Origin: JANYIP01 sp031394045
Lineage (GTDB): Bacteria; Actinomycetota; Actinomycetes; Prado026
Reading direction: 5' to 3'
Length of the DNA: 11,745 nucleotides
Assembly: GCA_031394045.1 (NCBI GenBank)
Contig: JANMWN010000157.1
Span: forward strand, 1 to 11,745
Position 1 is the stretch's first letter. Each line of letters opens with the position of its first letter. Position numbers and translations under genes: made by a program. Shown piece by piece: positions 1 to 7,455 of the stretch. The notes beneath the pieces are model-generated. The model was not told where the DNA came from. It ran no database searches and worked only from the letters and a program-made list of their open reading frames with translations.

Positions 1-947
<947 letters not shown>

Positions 948-956
948 GGGTGGCTC

Positions 957-964
957 TCCTAGGA
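957..964. promoter_or_regulatory. Palindromic ribosome-binding site shared by two divergent genes
   Basis: TCCTAGGA is a perfect 8-bp palindrome. Read on the plus strand, its AGGA half (961-964) lies 7 nt before the GTG at 972 of the kinase gene. Read on the minus strand, its other half, extended to AGGAG (956-960), lies 8 nt before the ATG at 947 of the acyl-CoA dehydrogenase. The start codons are separated by only 24 bp (948-971), so this palindrome serves both translation starts and there is no room here for two promoters. Confidence 0.75.
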
Positions 965-971
965 TCGCGGG

Positions 972-2084
972 GTGGCGACGCTCCCCGACCCGGTCGACCC
1001 TACGGCGCTGGCCGCCTGGGCGCACGGAGTCCTGCCCGGCGAGGGTGCACTTCAGGTGACGTCGCTGGGCGACGGCCACAGCAACCTGACCTTTCTCGTA
1101 CGCCGCCCCGGCCTGGCCACCGAGTGGGTGCTGCGCAGGCCGCCGATGGGACCGCTGCTGCCGACCGCGCACGACGTCGTCCGCGAGTACCGGGTGCTTG
1201 AGCTGCTCGGCCGTGCCACCACGCCCGTACGGGTTCCGGCCGTCGTCGCCGTCTGCGAAGACCCGATCGTGCTGGGGGCGCCCTTCTACCTGATGGAGCG
1301 CACCGAGGGCGTCGTCGTACGCGACCAGCTCCCGGACTGGCTGGCCGACGACCACGGTGCGCAGCACCGGCTCGGTCTCGACCTGGTCGACTCCCTCGCC
1401 GAGATCCACACCGTCGACTGGGCGCCGTTCGTCGAGGCTGGGATCGGCCGGCCCGGCGGCTACCTCGAGCGACAGCTGCGGCGCTGGACCGGGCAGCGCG
1501 AGGGCATCCGGTCGGCTGTCGCCGCGGCGGGGGGCCAGGCCCGGGAACTGCCGGACTACGACCTGACGCGCGACTGGCTCGTGGCCCACCTGCCCGACGA
1601 AGGTGCCCCTGCGATCGTGCACGGCGACTTCAAGCTCGACAACGCGATCGTCCGGCCGGGTGGCAGGTCTGACGGTACGGGGGACGGGCCGAGCGTCGCC
1701 GCCGTCATCGACTGGGAGATGGCCACCGTCGGTGACCCGCGCGCCGACCTGGGGTACCTGCTCTCCTTCTGGCCCGACGATGCTGCGGCGGGCTCTGGTG
1801 GCGAGCCGGCCGACCAGGACGGCCTCATGCTCGGGCAGCTCGCCATCGTCGGTGGGGGGTTTCCGAGTCGCGACGAGCTGGTCGCGCGGTGGGCCGTGCG
1901 GACCGGGCGCGACATCGGCGACACCCGCTGGTTCGTCGCCCTCGCGCTGTGGAAGCTGGCGATCCTGCTCGAGGCGTCGTACCACCGGTGGCTGGCCGGG
2001 ATGGCCACGGACCCGTTCTTCGCGACGCTCGACACCGGCGTGCCGATGCTGCTGGCCCGGGCCCGCGCGGTGGCCGGTGCCTAG
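972..2084 (+). CDS. APH-family kinase (phosphotransferase), ACAD10/11 kinase-domain type
   Basis: 370-residue aminoglycoside-phosphotransferase-fold kinase. The glycine-rich region DGHSNLTFLV (34-43) and the lysine-loop area VLRRPPMGPLLPTAHD (53-68) closely resemble the kinase domain of ACAD11. The catalytic loop is IVHGDFKLDN (215-224) with base D219 and N224, and the metal-binding segment is VIDWEMATVGDP (245-256) with D247. Proteins of this subgroup (LvaA of Pseudomonas, ACAD10/11) phosphorylate the hydroxyl of 4-hydroxyacyl-CoAs rather than antibiotics. The divergent dehydrogenase next door and the overlapping HAD gene support that role over drug resistance. The GTG start at 972 follows AGGA (961-964) at 7 nt. 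The 3' end overlaps the next gene by 8 nt, suggesting translational coupling. Kinase fold certain; substrate inferred from context. Confidence 0.92.
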   Translation: MATLPDPVDPTALAAWAHGVLPGEGALQVTSLGDGHSNLTFLVRRPGLATEWVLRRPPMGPLLPTAHDVVREYRVLELLGRATTPVRVPAVVAVCEDPIVLGAPFYLMERTEGVVVRDQLPDWLADDHGAQHRLGLDLVDSLAEIHTVDWAPFVEAGIGRPGGYLERQLRRWTGQREGIRSAVAAAGGQARELPDYDLTRDWLVAHLPDEGAPAIVHGDFKLDNAIVRPGGRSDGTGDGPSVAAVIDWEMATVGDPRADLGYLLSFWPDDAAAGSGGEPADQDGLMLGQLAIVGGGFPSRDELVARWAVRTGRDIGDTRWFVALALWKLAILLEASYHRWLAGMATDPFFATLDTGVPMLLARARAVAGA

Positions 2085-2766
2085 TCCGGATGGCCAGCAC
2101 AGCCAGCACAGCCCCGTCGTCCTGCGCGGGCTCGTCGTCGACTGGGGTGGCGTCCTCACCTCCGACCTGGACGCGGCCCTGTCCGCGTGGGCCGAGGCGG
2201 ACGACATCGACTTCTCGCACTACCAGGACGTGATGCGTACGTTGCTCGGGCCGGCCGGCAGCGCCGAGGCGCGGCTGAACCCGGTGCACGCCCTCGAGCG
2301 GGGCGAGATCGAGGTGCCCGACTTCGAGCGCCGGATGGCTGCGGAGCTGACCACCCGCTCCGGCCTGCCGGTGCCCTACGACGGGCTGCTGACCCGGATG
2401 TTCGACTGCTTCGAGCACGCCCCGGACATGGTCGGGCTGGTCCGTCGCGCGCACGCAGCCGGGCTGCGTACTGCCCTGGTCTCGAACTCGTGGGGCAACG
2501 ACTACCCGCGCGACGGCTGGGCCGAGATGTTCGACGTCGTCGTCATCTCGGGCGAGGTGGGCATGCGCAAACCCGAGCCGGAGATCTTCGCGCACACCCT
2601 CGACCTGCTGGGCCTGTCCGCGCCTGAGTGCGTGTTCGTCGACGACCTCGCCCGCAACGTCCGCGCCGCCGTCGCGCTCGGTTTCGTCGGCGTCCACCAC
2701 ACCTCGTACGCCAGCACCGCCGCCGAGCTCACCGCGCTCTTCGCCCCCGTCGACCTCGAGCGCTGA
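2077..2766 (+). CDS. HAD-superfamily hydrolase-like protein (HAD-IA, ACAD10 N-domain type)
   Basis: 229-residue haloacid-dehalogenase fold protein. Motif I is VVDWGGVLTS (20-29): nucleophile D22 is present, but the second Asp usual in phosphatases (DxD) is Gly24, as in the GGVL subgroup. Motif II is VSNS (S136), motif III K165 in GMRKPEPEIF, and motif IV VDD (D189, D190), so the rest of the active site is intact. The start is the GTG at 2077, which overlaps the kinase stop by 8 nt; the next in-frame ATG/GTG comes only after motif I, so this start is chosen although the ribosome-binding site is weak (GGTGG just upstream). In animal ACAD10 a HAD domain is fused ahead of the kinase and dehydrogenase domains; here it is a separate gene. 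It may remove phosphate from a metabolite of the pathway, but the substrate is unknown. Confidence 0.87.
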   Translation: MPSPDGQHSQHSPVVLRGLVVDWGGVLTSDLDAALSAWAEADDIDFSHYQDVMRTLLGPAGSAEARLNPVHALERGEIEVPDFERRMAAELTTRSGLPVPYDGLLTRMFDCFEHAPDMVGLVRRAHAAGLRTALVSNSWGNDYPRDGWAEMFDVVVISGEVGMRKPEPEIFAHTLDLLGLSAPECVFVDDLARNVRAAVALGFVGVHHTSYASTAAELTALFAPVDLER

Positions 2767-2770
2767 CGAA

Positions 2771-2781
2771 CCCATCTTCGC
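2771..2781. repeat. Left copy of 11-bp direct repeat bracketing the AbiE-like module
   Basis: CCCATCTTCGC lies 4 bp after the HAD stop codon and recurs identically at 4931-4941, 15 bp after the stop of the second AbiE-like gene. The two copies enclose the whole two-gene module with its promoter. Compatible with a target-site duplication or recombination core, but no integrase or transposase is visible, so the role is a guess. Confidence 0.45.
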
Positions 2782-2871
2782 GGCCTGTCAGACGGCGCAA
2801 ATATGATCTTGAACCTGTCAGTGCCGTCGGCCCGGTCCAGTCTCAGCAGCCGTCGCGGACCTTGCACAGCG

Positions 2872-2965
2872 TTCCGCTTATTAGGATGTTCCGTTGTCTT
2901 CGGAATCAACACACTTCCGGAAATCACTTGATTCCGTTGCTTGCGGAACAGTATAATTTCCGGAA
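2872..2965. promoter_or_regulatory. Operator array of TTCCG/CGGAA half-sites over the AbiE-like promoter
   Basis: TTCCG occurs at 2872, 2889, 2915, 2932 and 2958 (steps 17, 26, 17, 26) and CGGAA at 2901, 2918, 2944 and 2961 (steps 17, 26, 17). They build two inverted repeats TTCCG-N7-CGGAA (2889-2905 and 2932-2948) and two perfect palindromes TTCCGGAA (2915-2922 and 2958-2965). The second inverted repeat fills the spacer between the -35 and -10 elements, and the second palindrome covers the expected transcription start. Characterised AbiEi antitoxins bind inverted repeats in their own promoter and repress it, so this is the likely autoregulatory operator. The binding protein is inferred, not shown. 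Confidence 0.75.
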
Positions 2966-2974
2966 CACCCATAG
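2889..2974. repeat. Two imperfect tandem 43-bp units
   Basis: Units 2889-2931 and 2932-2974 share TTCCGTTG at unit positions 1-8, CGGAA at 13-17 and TTCCGGAA at 27-34, while the segments between differ. The half-site at 2872 falls exactly where position 27 of a third, decayed upstream unit (2846-2888) would be. 43 bp is close to four helical turns, which would place the sites on one face of the DNA. Confidence 0.72.
2928..2957 (+). promoter_or_regulatory. Sigma-70-like promoter of the AbiE-like operon
   Basis: -35 TTGATT (2928-2933), an 18-bp spacer, and a perfect -10 TATAAT (2952-2957). Transcription would start near 2963-2965, about 30 nt before the ATG at 2995. The stretch is unusually AT-rich for this window (27 G/C of 60 in 2881-2940; 7 of 20 in 2941-2960). 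It lies within the half-site array, indicating tight autoregulation. Confidence 0.72.
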
Positions 2975-2994
2975 GGATTGGAAGGGAGGGCACG

Positions 2995-4110
2995 ATGACC
3001 CTGGAGCCGCTCGCTCTTGTCAGCGAGGAGCAGATCCTTCGGACGGCGATCGCCGAGCTGACCAACCGCCTCCCCTCAGGCTGGGACGCGGAGGTGCGGT
3101 ACGAGGGCGTCCGCGGGCAGGTACGCGGGGATGCTGTCGTGATTCTTGCGGCGCCTGATGGGCGGACGGCCTCCCTGTACGCCGAAACCAGACGCAGCCT
3201 CGTGACCAAGGACCTCAGCGCGATCTCCGAACAGCTCGGGCGATTCGTCGACGCTGCGCTTGAGGAGGAACCGACGGTCGCGGTGGCCCCCCTCGTCGTC
3301 TCCCGCTACCTGGCAGCGCCGCTCCAAGCGTGGCTGACCGAACGCAACTTGTCGTACGTCGACGCGACCGGGAACATGCGTGTCCTCCTGAGCCAACCCG
3401 CCCTCTTCCTCCGCGACGTCGGAGCGCAGAAGGACCCTTGGCGGGGGCCGGGCCGACCGAAGGGGAACCTCACCGGCGGATCGGCAGCGCGGCTCGTGCG
3501 TGCGCTTGCGGACTTCCGCCCGCCCTACACCGTGCCCGGGCTCATGAAGCTCGCCAGCACGCCCAGCGGTAACACCTACCGTGCCGTCGAGTTCATCGAG
3601 GAGCAGGATCTACTCACCAGAGGGGACGGCGGTGCGATCACCGACATCCGCTGGCGGGCCCTGCTGGAACGGTGGTCGAAGGACTACGGCTTCATGAAGC
3701 TTCGGGGTGTGGGCACGTACCTCGCACCACGCGGCCTCCCCGACCTCATGAAGCGATTGGCAGACCTGCCGGAAGGTGTCGTTGCGGAGCGGTATGCAGT
3801 CACTGGCTCGCTGGCGACTCCGAAGTGGGAGGCATACGCCCAGGCCAAGAACGCGATGATCTACGCAGAGCGGCCGGAGGAGCTTGCCTCGTACGCGGGC
3901 CTCCGACGGGTGGATGCCGGCGCGAACGTCATCATCGCGCCGGCTGCGGAGACGGCCGCATTCGAGCGCACTCAACTGTTGGACGGCACGGTGATCGTGT
4001 CGCCGAGCCAGGCGGCTGTCGACCTGCTCACCGCACCCGGTCGCGGGCCAGAAGAAGGCCGCGTGCTTCTCGATTGGATGGTGCGGCATGAATCCGCCTG
4101 GCGGCAGTGA
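2995..4110 (+). CDS. AbiEi-like antitoxin / winged-helix autorepressor (type IV TA)
   Basis: 371-residue protein without signal peptide or membrane segment. The N-terminal part (1-150) is of unrecognised fold, with a conserved-looking YVDATGNMRVLL stretch (121-132). A probable winged helix-turn-helix follows at about 163-210 (ARLVRALADF to FIEEQDLLTR). The C-terminal part (about 225-371), with YAVTGSLATPKWEAYA (267-282) and VSPSQAAVDLLTAPGRG (335-351), resembles the C-terminal domain of AbiEi-type antitoxins. The first-gene position ahead of a nucleotidyltransferase, the 23-nt overlap with it, and the inverted-repeat-rich promoter all fit an antitoxin that represses its own operon. The ATG at 2995 follows GGGAGG (2984-2989); a TTG at 2941 is rejected because it lies inside the promoter. 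GC bias is weaker than in neighbouring genes, suggesting transfer. Could also be a plain regulator; family call moderate. Confidence 0.68.
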   Translation: MTLEPLALVSEEQILRTAIAELTNRLPSGWDAEVRYEGVRGQVRGDAVVILAAPDGRTASLYAETRRSLVTKDLSAISEQLGRFVDAALEEEPTVAVAPLVVSRYLAAPLQAWLTERNLSYVDATGNMRVLLSQPALFLRDVGAQKDPWRGPGRPKGNLTGGSAARLVRALADFRPPYTVPGLMKLASTPSGNTYRAVEFIEEQDLLTRGDGGAITDIRWRALLERWSKDYGFMKLRGVGTYLAPRGLPDLMKRLADLPEGVVAERYAVTGSLATPKWEAYAQAKNAMIYAERPEELASYAGLRRVDAGANVIIAPAAETAAFERTQLLDGTVIVSPSQAAVDLLTAPGRGPEEGRVLLDWMVRHESAWRQ

Positions 4111-4915
4111 CGAAATCCTGGTTCTGGCGCGCGCGGCACTCCTGGACGCCGTGATCGCGCTCCACGAGCATCGCGAGTCCGTGGTTGTGATCGGAGCGCA
4201 GGCTGACTACCTCCATACGGGCATTGCCCTGGTGGCCGTAGCGGAGGTCACGAAGGACAGCGACGTCGGCATCGACCTGCGGACCCTCGGCGACGACCCG
4301 CTCATCGACGAGGCCATGCGTCAGGCTGGGTTTCGCCAAGACCTTGTCGGCGGGCAGCCCGGCGCCTGGCTCAGTCCGACCGGCATCCCGGTGGACCTCA
4401 TGGTCCCCGACGCCATCGCCGGGAGCGGCCGCCGCAGCGTGCAAGCATCGCCCCACGACAAGCGAGCCCTTCGCCGAGCCGTGGGACTCGAGGCCGCCGT
4501 CGTCGACAACGGCACGATGATGATCTGCGCGCTTGCTACAGACGATGACCGTGCAGTCGAGGCACGCGTTGCCGGCCCAGCCGCACTGCTGGTCTCCAAG
4601 CTGCACAAGTTGGGCGATAGGCAGGAGAACGCGCCCGAGCGACTCGCGGACAAGGACGCGTACGACGTGTACCGGCTTCTCGTCGCCGTGCCCACCCAGA
4701 CGTTGGCGACCGCGTTAGACCGGCTTCTCACGGACCAACTGGCTGGCCACGTCACTAACGCGGCCTTGGGGTACCTGACCGAACTGTTCGGCACTGTCGA
4801 CGCCGTCGGCTCGCGCATGGCGGGCCGCGCCGAGGAGTTCGTTGGTGCCCCCGACGTAGTCTCGGCGGCTTGCGCGGCCCTTGCTGGAGATCTTCTCGCC
4901 GCGGTGGGCCGGTGA
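4088..4915 (+). CDS. AbiEii-like nucleotidyltransferase toxin (type IV TA)
   Basis: 275-residue protein of the nucleotidyltransferase superfamily. The first motif is VVVIGAQADYLHTG (32-45), in the place of the usual GGxA/GSxA loop. The metal-binding pair is TKDSD (D57, D59), with a third acidic residue at D103 in PVDLMVPD (101-108). A C-terminal signature KLHKLGDRQ (171-179) and DKDAYDVYRLL (188-198) matches the K...R...KD..D pattern of AbiEii/MNT-like toxins. AbiEii proteins transfer nucleotides and arrest growth, often during phage infection, and are countered by the upstream AbiEi. The ATG at 4088 lies inside the upstream gene (23-nt overlap), so expression is coupled. Leu210 is encoded by TTA (4715-4717), a very rare codon in high-GC actinobacteria and a mild sign of acquisition. 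Nucleotidyltransferase fold fairly sure; toxin activity inferred. Confidence 0.7.
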   Translation: MNPPGGSDEILVLARAALLDAVIALHEHRESVVVIGAQADYLHTGIALVAVAEVTKDSDVGIDLRTLGDDPLIDEAMRQAGFRQDLVGGQPGAWLSPTGIPVDLMVPDAIAGSGRRSVQASPHDKRALRRAVGLEAAVVDNGTMMICALATDDDRAVEARVAGPAALLVSKLHKLGDRQENAPERLADKDAYDVYRLLVAVPTQTLATALDRLLTDQLAGHVTNAALGYLTELFGTVDAVGSRMAGRAEEFVGAPDVVSAACAALAGDLLAAVGR

Positions 4916-4930
4916 CGCAAGGCTGCTAAG

Positions 4931-4941
4931 CCCATCTTCGC
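4931..4941. repeat. Right copy of 11-bp direct repeat bracketing the AbiE-like module
   Basis: CCCATCTTCGC, identical to 2771-2781, 2160 bp away. The flanking bases differ on both sides (A versus G before, G versus C after), so the identity is exactly 11 bp. The gene-free stretch 4916-5038 also holds two ACCGCCAGG copies 13 bp apart (4943-4951, 4956-4964); no terminator is evident. Confidence 0.45.
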
Positions 4942-5038
4942 CACCGCCAGGGCGACCGCCAGGCACGGGGAGCCTCAAGACTCATCGCTCGCACGTCGAC
5001 AATCCACCATTGCCCAAGGTGCAAAGAATGAGGTGACC

Positions 5039-5434
5039 GTGCTCCGTCGCACGGCCGCGAACCCGATCGCCCTCGTCGTCCTTGCCGTCGGGTTGACTTC
5101 GGGCTGCGGCTTGTGGCGCGGCTGTGGGGACGAAACCTGGCAAGACAGCGCCAAGTCCGAGTCGATCCTGAATCAGCATCCCCCGGGCACGACAGAAGCG
5201 GCTCGCGGTGGCAACTGCGACTCCGATTCAGGCGTGAGCACCTACGCCGTCACGCTGGAGGCGGGCGCTCTTACCGACGCCAAGGCCCAGCAGTTCTATG
5301 ACGTAGCCGCGCCCGCCGCGGGCTGGACCAGGACCGGCGACGAATGGACCAAGGTGGTAGGAGGCAACACACTCCACTTGGGGACGACCGTCTTGGCGGG
5401 CAAGCTCCATCTGACGCTTGCGGATTCGCACTAG
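5039..5434 (+). CDS. Small putative lipoprotein, unknown function
   Basis: 131-residue exported protein. A short basic N-terminus (MLRR), a hydrophobic core (about 9-20) and LTSGC ending at Cys23 make a plausible lipobox, although Thr at -3 is less common than Leu/Val/Ile. The mature part has further Cys at 29 and 60 that could form a disulfide, then a soluble alpha/beta-looking domain (about 67-130) with GWTRTGDEWTKV (95-106), reminiscent of small secreted actinobacterial proteins of unknown function. I do not recognise a family. The GTG at 5039 is preferred because GAGG (5030-5033) precedes it at 5 nt; an in-frame GTG at 5033 has no comparable site. It stands alone: 123 bp after the AbiE-like genes and convergent with the membrane-protein gene 52 bp downstream. 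Confidence 0.72.
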   Translation: MLRRTAANPIALVVLAVGLTSGCGLWRGCGDETWQDSAKSESILNQHPPGTTEAARGGNCDSDSGVSTYAVTLEAGALTDAKAQQFYDVAAPAAGWTRTGDEWTKVVGGNTLHLGTTVLAGKLHLTLADSH

Positions 5435-5486
5435 CGTGACAGAGCTTCCAGATTGCCGGCACGCGGTGTGGCGCTTGGTACTGCGC

Positions 5487-6815
5487 TCAGCCGGAGAAGA
5501 GCAGCAGCAGGCCGGCCACCGTGTACGCCACCATCAGCGCGAGCAGCGGTAGCTGGCCGACCACTGCCGCCTTGCGCGGGAACAGCCCGACCGCGCGGTC
5601 GTGGGCCAGGACCACGCCGACGATGTGGCCGAGCACTACCGACACCACCTGCAGCGTTGCGACGAAGGTCGGGGAGACCCACGCGAACGACACCCCGCGA
5701 TCGCTGAGGCCGAGGAAGTTCGCCCCGGTCCCGAGGGGGTCGCCGAGCTGCTGCACCGTGGTCTGCCCGGCGAGGACGAAGAACGAGTAGTAGTGCGCGA
5801 ACAGGTATCCGAGCGCGATCGGCACGATCGAGGGGGCGAACTCCGCGGGCATGAAGCCGCGGGCGCCGAGCCGCCCGGCCGCCCAGACCGCGAGCAGGTA
5901 GAGCAGCCCGAACGCCAGCGGCCCGGCGAGCAGGCCGAGGGTCTGGATGACGATCTGCGGCGCCGGCCCGTCCTGGAAGAACCGCACCCAGAACGTCGCG
6001 TTGGACATCCCGTCGTACGCCGTGGTCCCGAGCATCACGGCCACCATGGCCCACATCCCGGCGACGATCGGGGTCGACGCCGCCCCGTCCAGCGGGTTGC
6101 GCAGGACGAGGGTGCCGTCCGGCCGCCGACCCAGCGGGGACAGTCGCCCGTACAGCTGCGACGCGACCTGGAAGGCGTCACCGCGGTCGAACCAGCGCGA
6201 CCCGTAGACCACGGCCCCCATGATCATCAGCACCGCGTACGCACCGAACCACGCCCGCAGCACCGGCAACGTGTCGCGCTGCGGTGCGACCAGCTCCAGC
6301 CACGCGAAGGCGAAGATGCCGGCCGCGGCGGGGTAGTTCCCGAGCCGGTCCGGGTACGGCAGCAGCCCCACTGCGGGGTCGTGCCGCAGCAGCCCGCAGA
6401 CCGCGAGATAGAGCGTGCGCAACGGGTTGAGCCATCGCCACACCGGCCCGAGCACGGCTGACGCGAAGGCCACCGTGCCCACCCAGAACAGCACGTAGAC
6501 CACGCCCGCCGTCGGGTTCAGCGCATCGTCGACGCCGAAGAGCGTGGCCGCGAGGACGAACGCGGTGAGCACCAGGCCGAGGACGCGTACGCCGAAGCGG
6601 GCTGCGCGCGAGTCGAGCACCTGAGCCAGCGAAGCCGGCAGCGGCCACCCCGCGCCGGGCCGCCCGAGCCGGGGCTGCGGCCACAGGAACGCCAGCGCCA
6701 CGAACGAGACGACCAGGGCCACCGCGGCGGCCGTCACCGCGAGGGCGAACGGGATCGGCAGGTCCGAGCGGCCTCCGACCCCGTGCATGCTCAGCGGGCC
6801 GAGGAGGGTCTGCAT
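5487..6815 (-). CDS. Polytopic membrane protein, partner of a cupredoxin-like lipoprotein
   Basis: 442-residue integral membrane protein. Hydrophobic segments are visible at about 21-45, 74-94, 103-124, 163-177, 188-205, 249-266, 288-314, 327-349, 383-404 and 416-439, so 10-11 helices. Possible functional residues within or next to helices are H341 (FAHYYSFF), H397 (LGHIVG) and H405 (VLAHDRA), which could bind metal or heme; that is inference. I do not recognise a named family. It follows the cupredoxin-like gene on the same strand after 54 bp, so the pair is probably one operon acting at the cell surface, perhaps in copper or redox handling. The start at 6815 lacks a clear ribosome-binding site; an in-frame ATG at 6788 (residue 10) is an alternative but is also without one. 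Confidence 0.82.
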   Translation of the reverse strand: MQTLLGPLSMHGVGGRSDLPIPFALAVTAAAVALVVSFVALAFLWPQPRLGRPGAGWPLPASLAQVLDSRAARFGVRVLGLVLTAFVLAATLFGVDDALNPTAGVVYVLFWVGTVAFASAVLGPVWRWLNPLRTLYLAVCGLLRHDPAVGLLPYPDRLGNYPAAAGIFAFAWLELVAPQRDTLPVLRAWFGAYAVLMIMGAVVYGSRWFDRGDAFQVASQLYGRLSPLGRRPDGTLVLRNPLDGAASTPIVAGMWAMVAVMLGTTAYDGMSNATFWVRFFQDGPAPQIVIQTLGLLAGPLAFGLLYLLAVWAAGRLGARGFMPAEFAPSIVPIALGYLFAHYYSFFVLAGQTTVQQLGDPLGTGANFLGLSDRGVSFAWVSPTFVATLQVVSVVLGHIVGVVLAHDRAVGLFPRKAAVVGQLPLLALMVAYTVAGLLLLFSG

Positions 6816-6869
6816 GGGCTATCGGGCTCTCACTAGTTGCTGGGCGGGCGCTGGCTGGTCACAGGCTGA

Positions 6870-7271
6870 TCACCGCACCTGCAGCTCGAGCAGGAGCTTG
6901 TCGGCCTTGTGCAGCTCGACCTCGTACACGCCCGGCTTGTCCGCGGTGAAGTCGAAAGTGACGGTGTCCCCCGCTGCGACGTCCTGCTCCTGGTTGTTGA
7001 AGTGGTTGTGCACGGTCTCGGCGACGTCGCTGGTCACCTTGATCTCCACCTTGCTGCCGAGCTTGACCGGCACCTTGCCTTCGGGCGGGCTGATCACGCC
7101 ACCCGCGTACGAGACGGTGATCAGCTGTGGCTGGCCGGACGCCGAACCGCTCGACGCACCGCTGGCGCCCAGCAAGCCGGTCGACGTCGACGAGCCGCAG
7201 CCCGTCAGGAGCAGTACCGATGCGAGGGGGAGGCCGGCGAGGGCGAGACGGGCTCGGCCATGGCGGCGCAT
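6870..7271 (-). CDS. Cupredoxin-like lipoprotein lacking the canonical Cys ligand
   Basis: 133-residue exported protein with a clear lipoprotein signal: basic MRRHGRAR, a hydrophobic core, and LLTGC with the lipid Cys at 25. A Ser/Gly/Ala-rich linker (26-47) leads to one beta-sandwich domain (48-133). ETVHNHF (85-91) and the final DKPGVYEVELHKADKLLLEL (111-130) occupy the positions of cupredoxin metal-site loops. H88, H90 and H121 remain, but the Cys and Met of a type 1 copper site are absent, so a blue-copper electron carrier is unlikely; a His-only metal site or a structural role is possible. The start at 7271 is supported by AAGGAG 7 nt upstream; an in-frame ATG at 7304 has no such site. 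It probably leads an operon with the membrane protein behind it. Confidence 0.83.
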   Translation of the reverse strand: MRRHGRARLALAGLPLASVLLLTGCGSSTSTGLLGASGASSGSASGQPQLITVSYAGGVISPPEGKVPVKLGSKVEIKVTSDVAETVHNHFNNQEQDVAAGDTVTFDFTADKPGVYEVELHKADKLLLELQVR

Positions 7272-7443
7272 CGGAGTGCTCCTTCGGGGCAGATCGGCGG
7301 TCATCGTCAGGTACGGCCGGTCAAGCGGGTTATCGGTGCACCCGAGCCTAGGCGGGGGCCCAGTACCCGCCCGTGCAGCGAACGTCCGTGTCACCATGGA
7401 AGTTCCCGCTCGCAACGGCAGCGCGAGCGGCGCCCGAACTCGC

Positions 7444-7449
7444 AGGAGG
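7444..7449 (+). promoter_or_regulatory. Shine-Dalgarno site deciding a TTG start
   Basis: AGGAGG lies 6 nt before the TTG at 7456. It makes TTG the likely start of the WS/DGAT gene instead of the in-frame ATG at 7396, which has no good site. The 184-bp divergent gap 7272-7455 must hold promoters for both directions, but I could not identify convincing -35/-10 pairs in it. Confidence 0.72.
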
Positions 7450-7455
7450 CACGGC

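Noticed and set aside
972..2084. Aminoglycoside-resistance phosphotransferase
   Set aside because: The fold is shared, but the N-terminal blocks and the divergent ACAD10/11-type dehydrogenase point to a hydroxyacyl-CoA kinase.
2784..2821. CCTGTCAG repeated 30 bp apart (2784-2791, 2814-2821)
   Set aside because: Two 8-bp copies are too short to interpret and show no link to the 43-bp array or to a promoter.
2872..2965. Short CRISPR-like array
   Set aside because: The conserved parts are 5-8 bp palindromic half-sites with 43-bp periodicity over a promoter, not 20-40 bp repeats with spacers, and no cas genes are present.
2941..2994. Earlier TTG start for the AbiEi-like protein
   Set aside because: This stretch contains the TATAAT element and the palindrome at the expected transcription start, so it cannot be translated from that promoter; the ATG at 2995 has a good GGGAGG site.
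5435..5486. Bidirectional terminator between the convergent lipoprotein and membrane-protein genes
   Set aside because: Expected from the gene arrangement, but I found no convincing GC-rich stem followed by a T-run on either strand.
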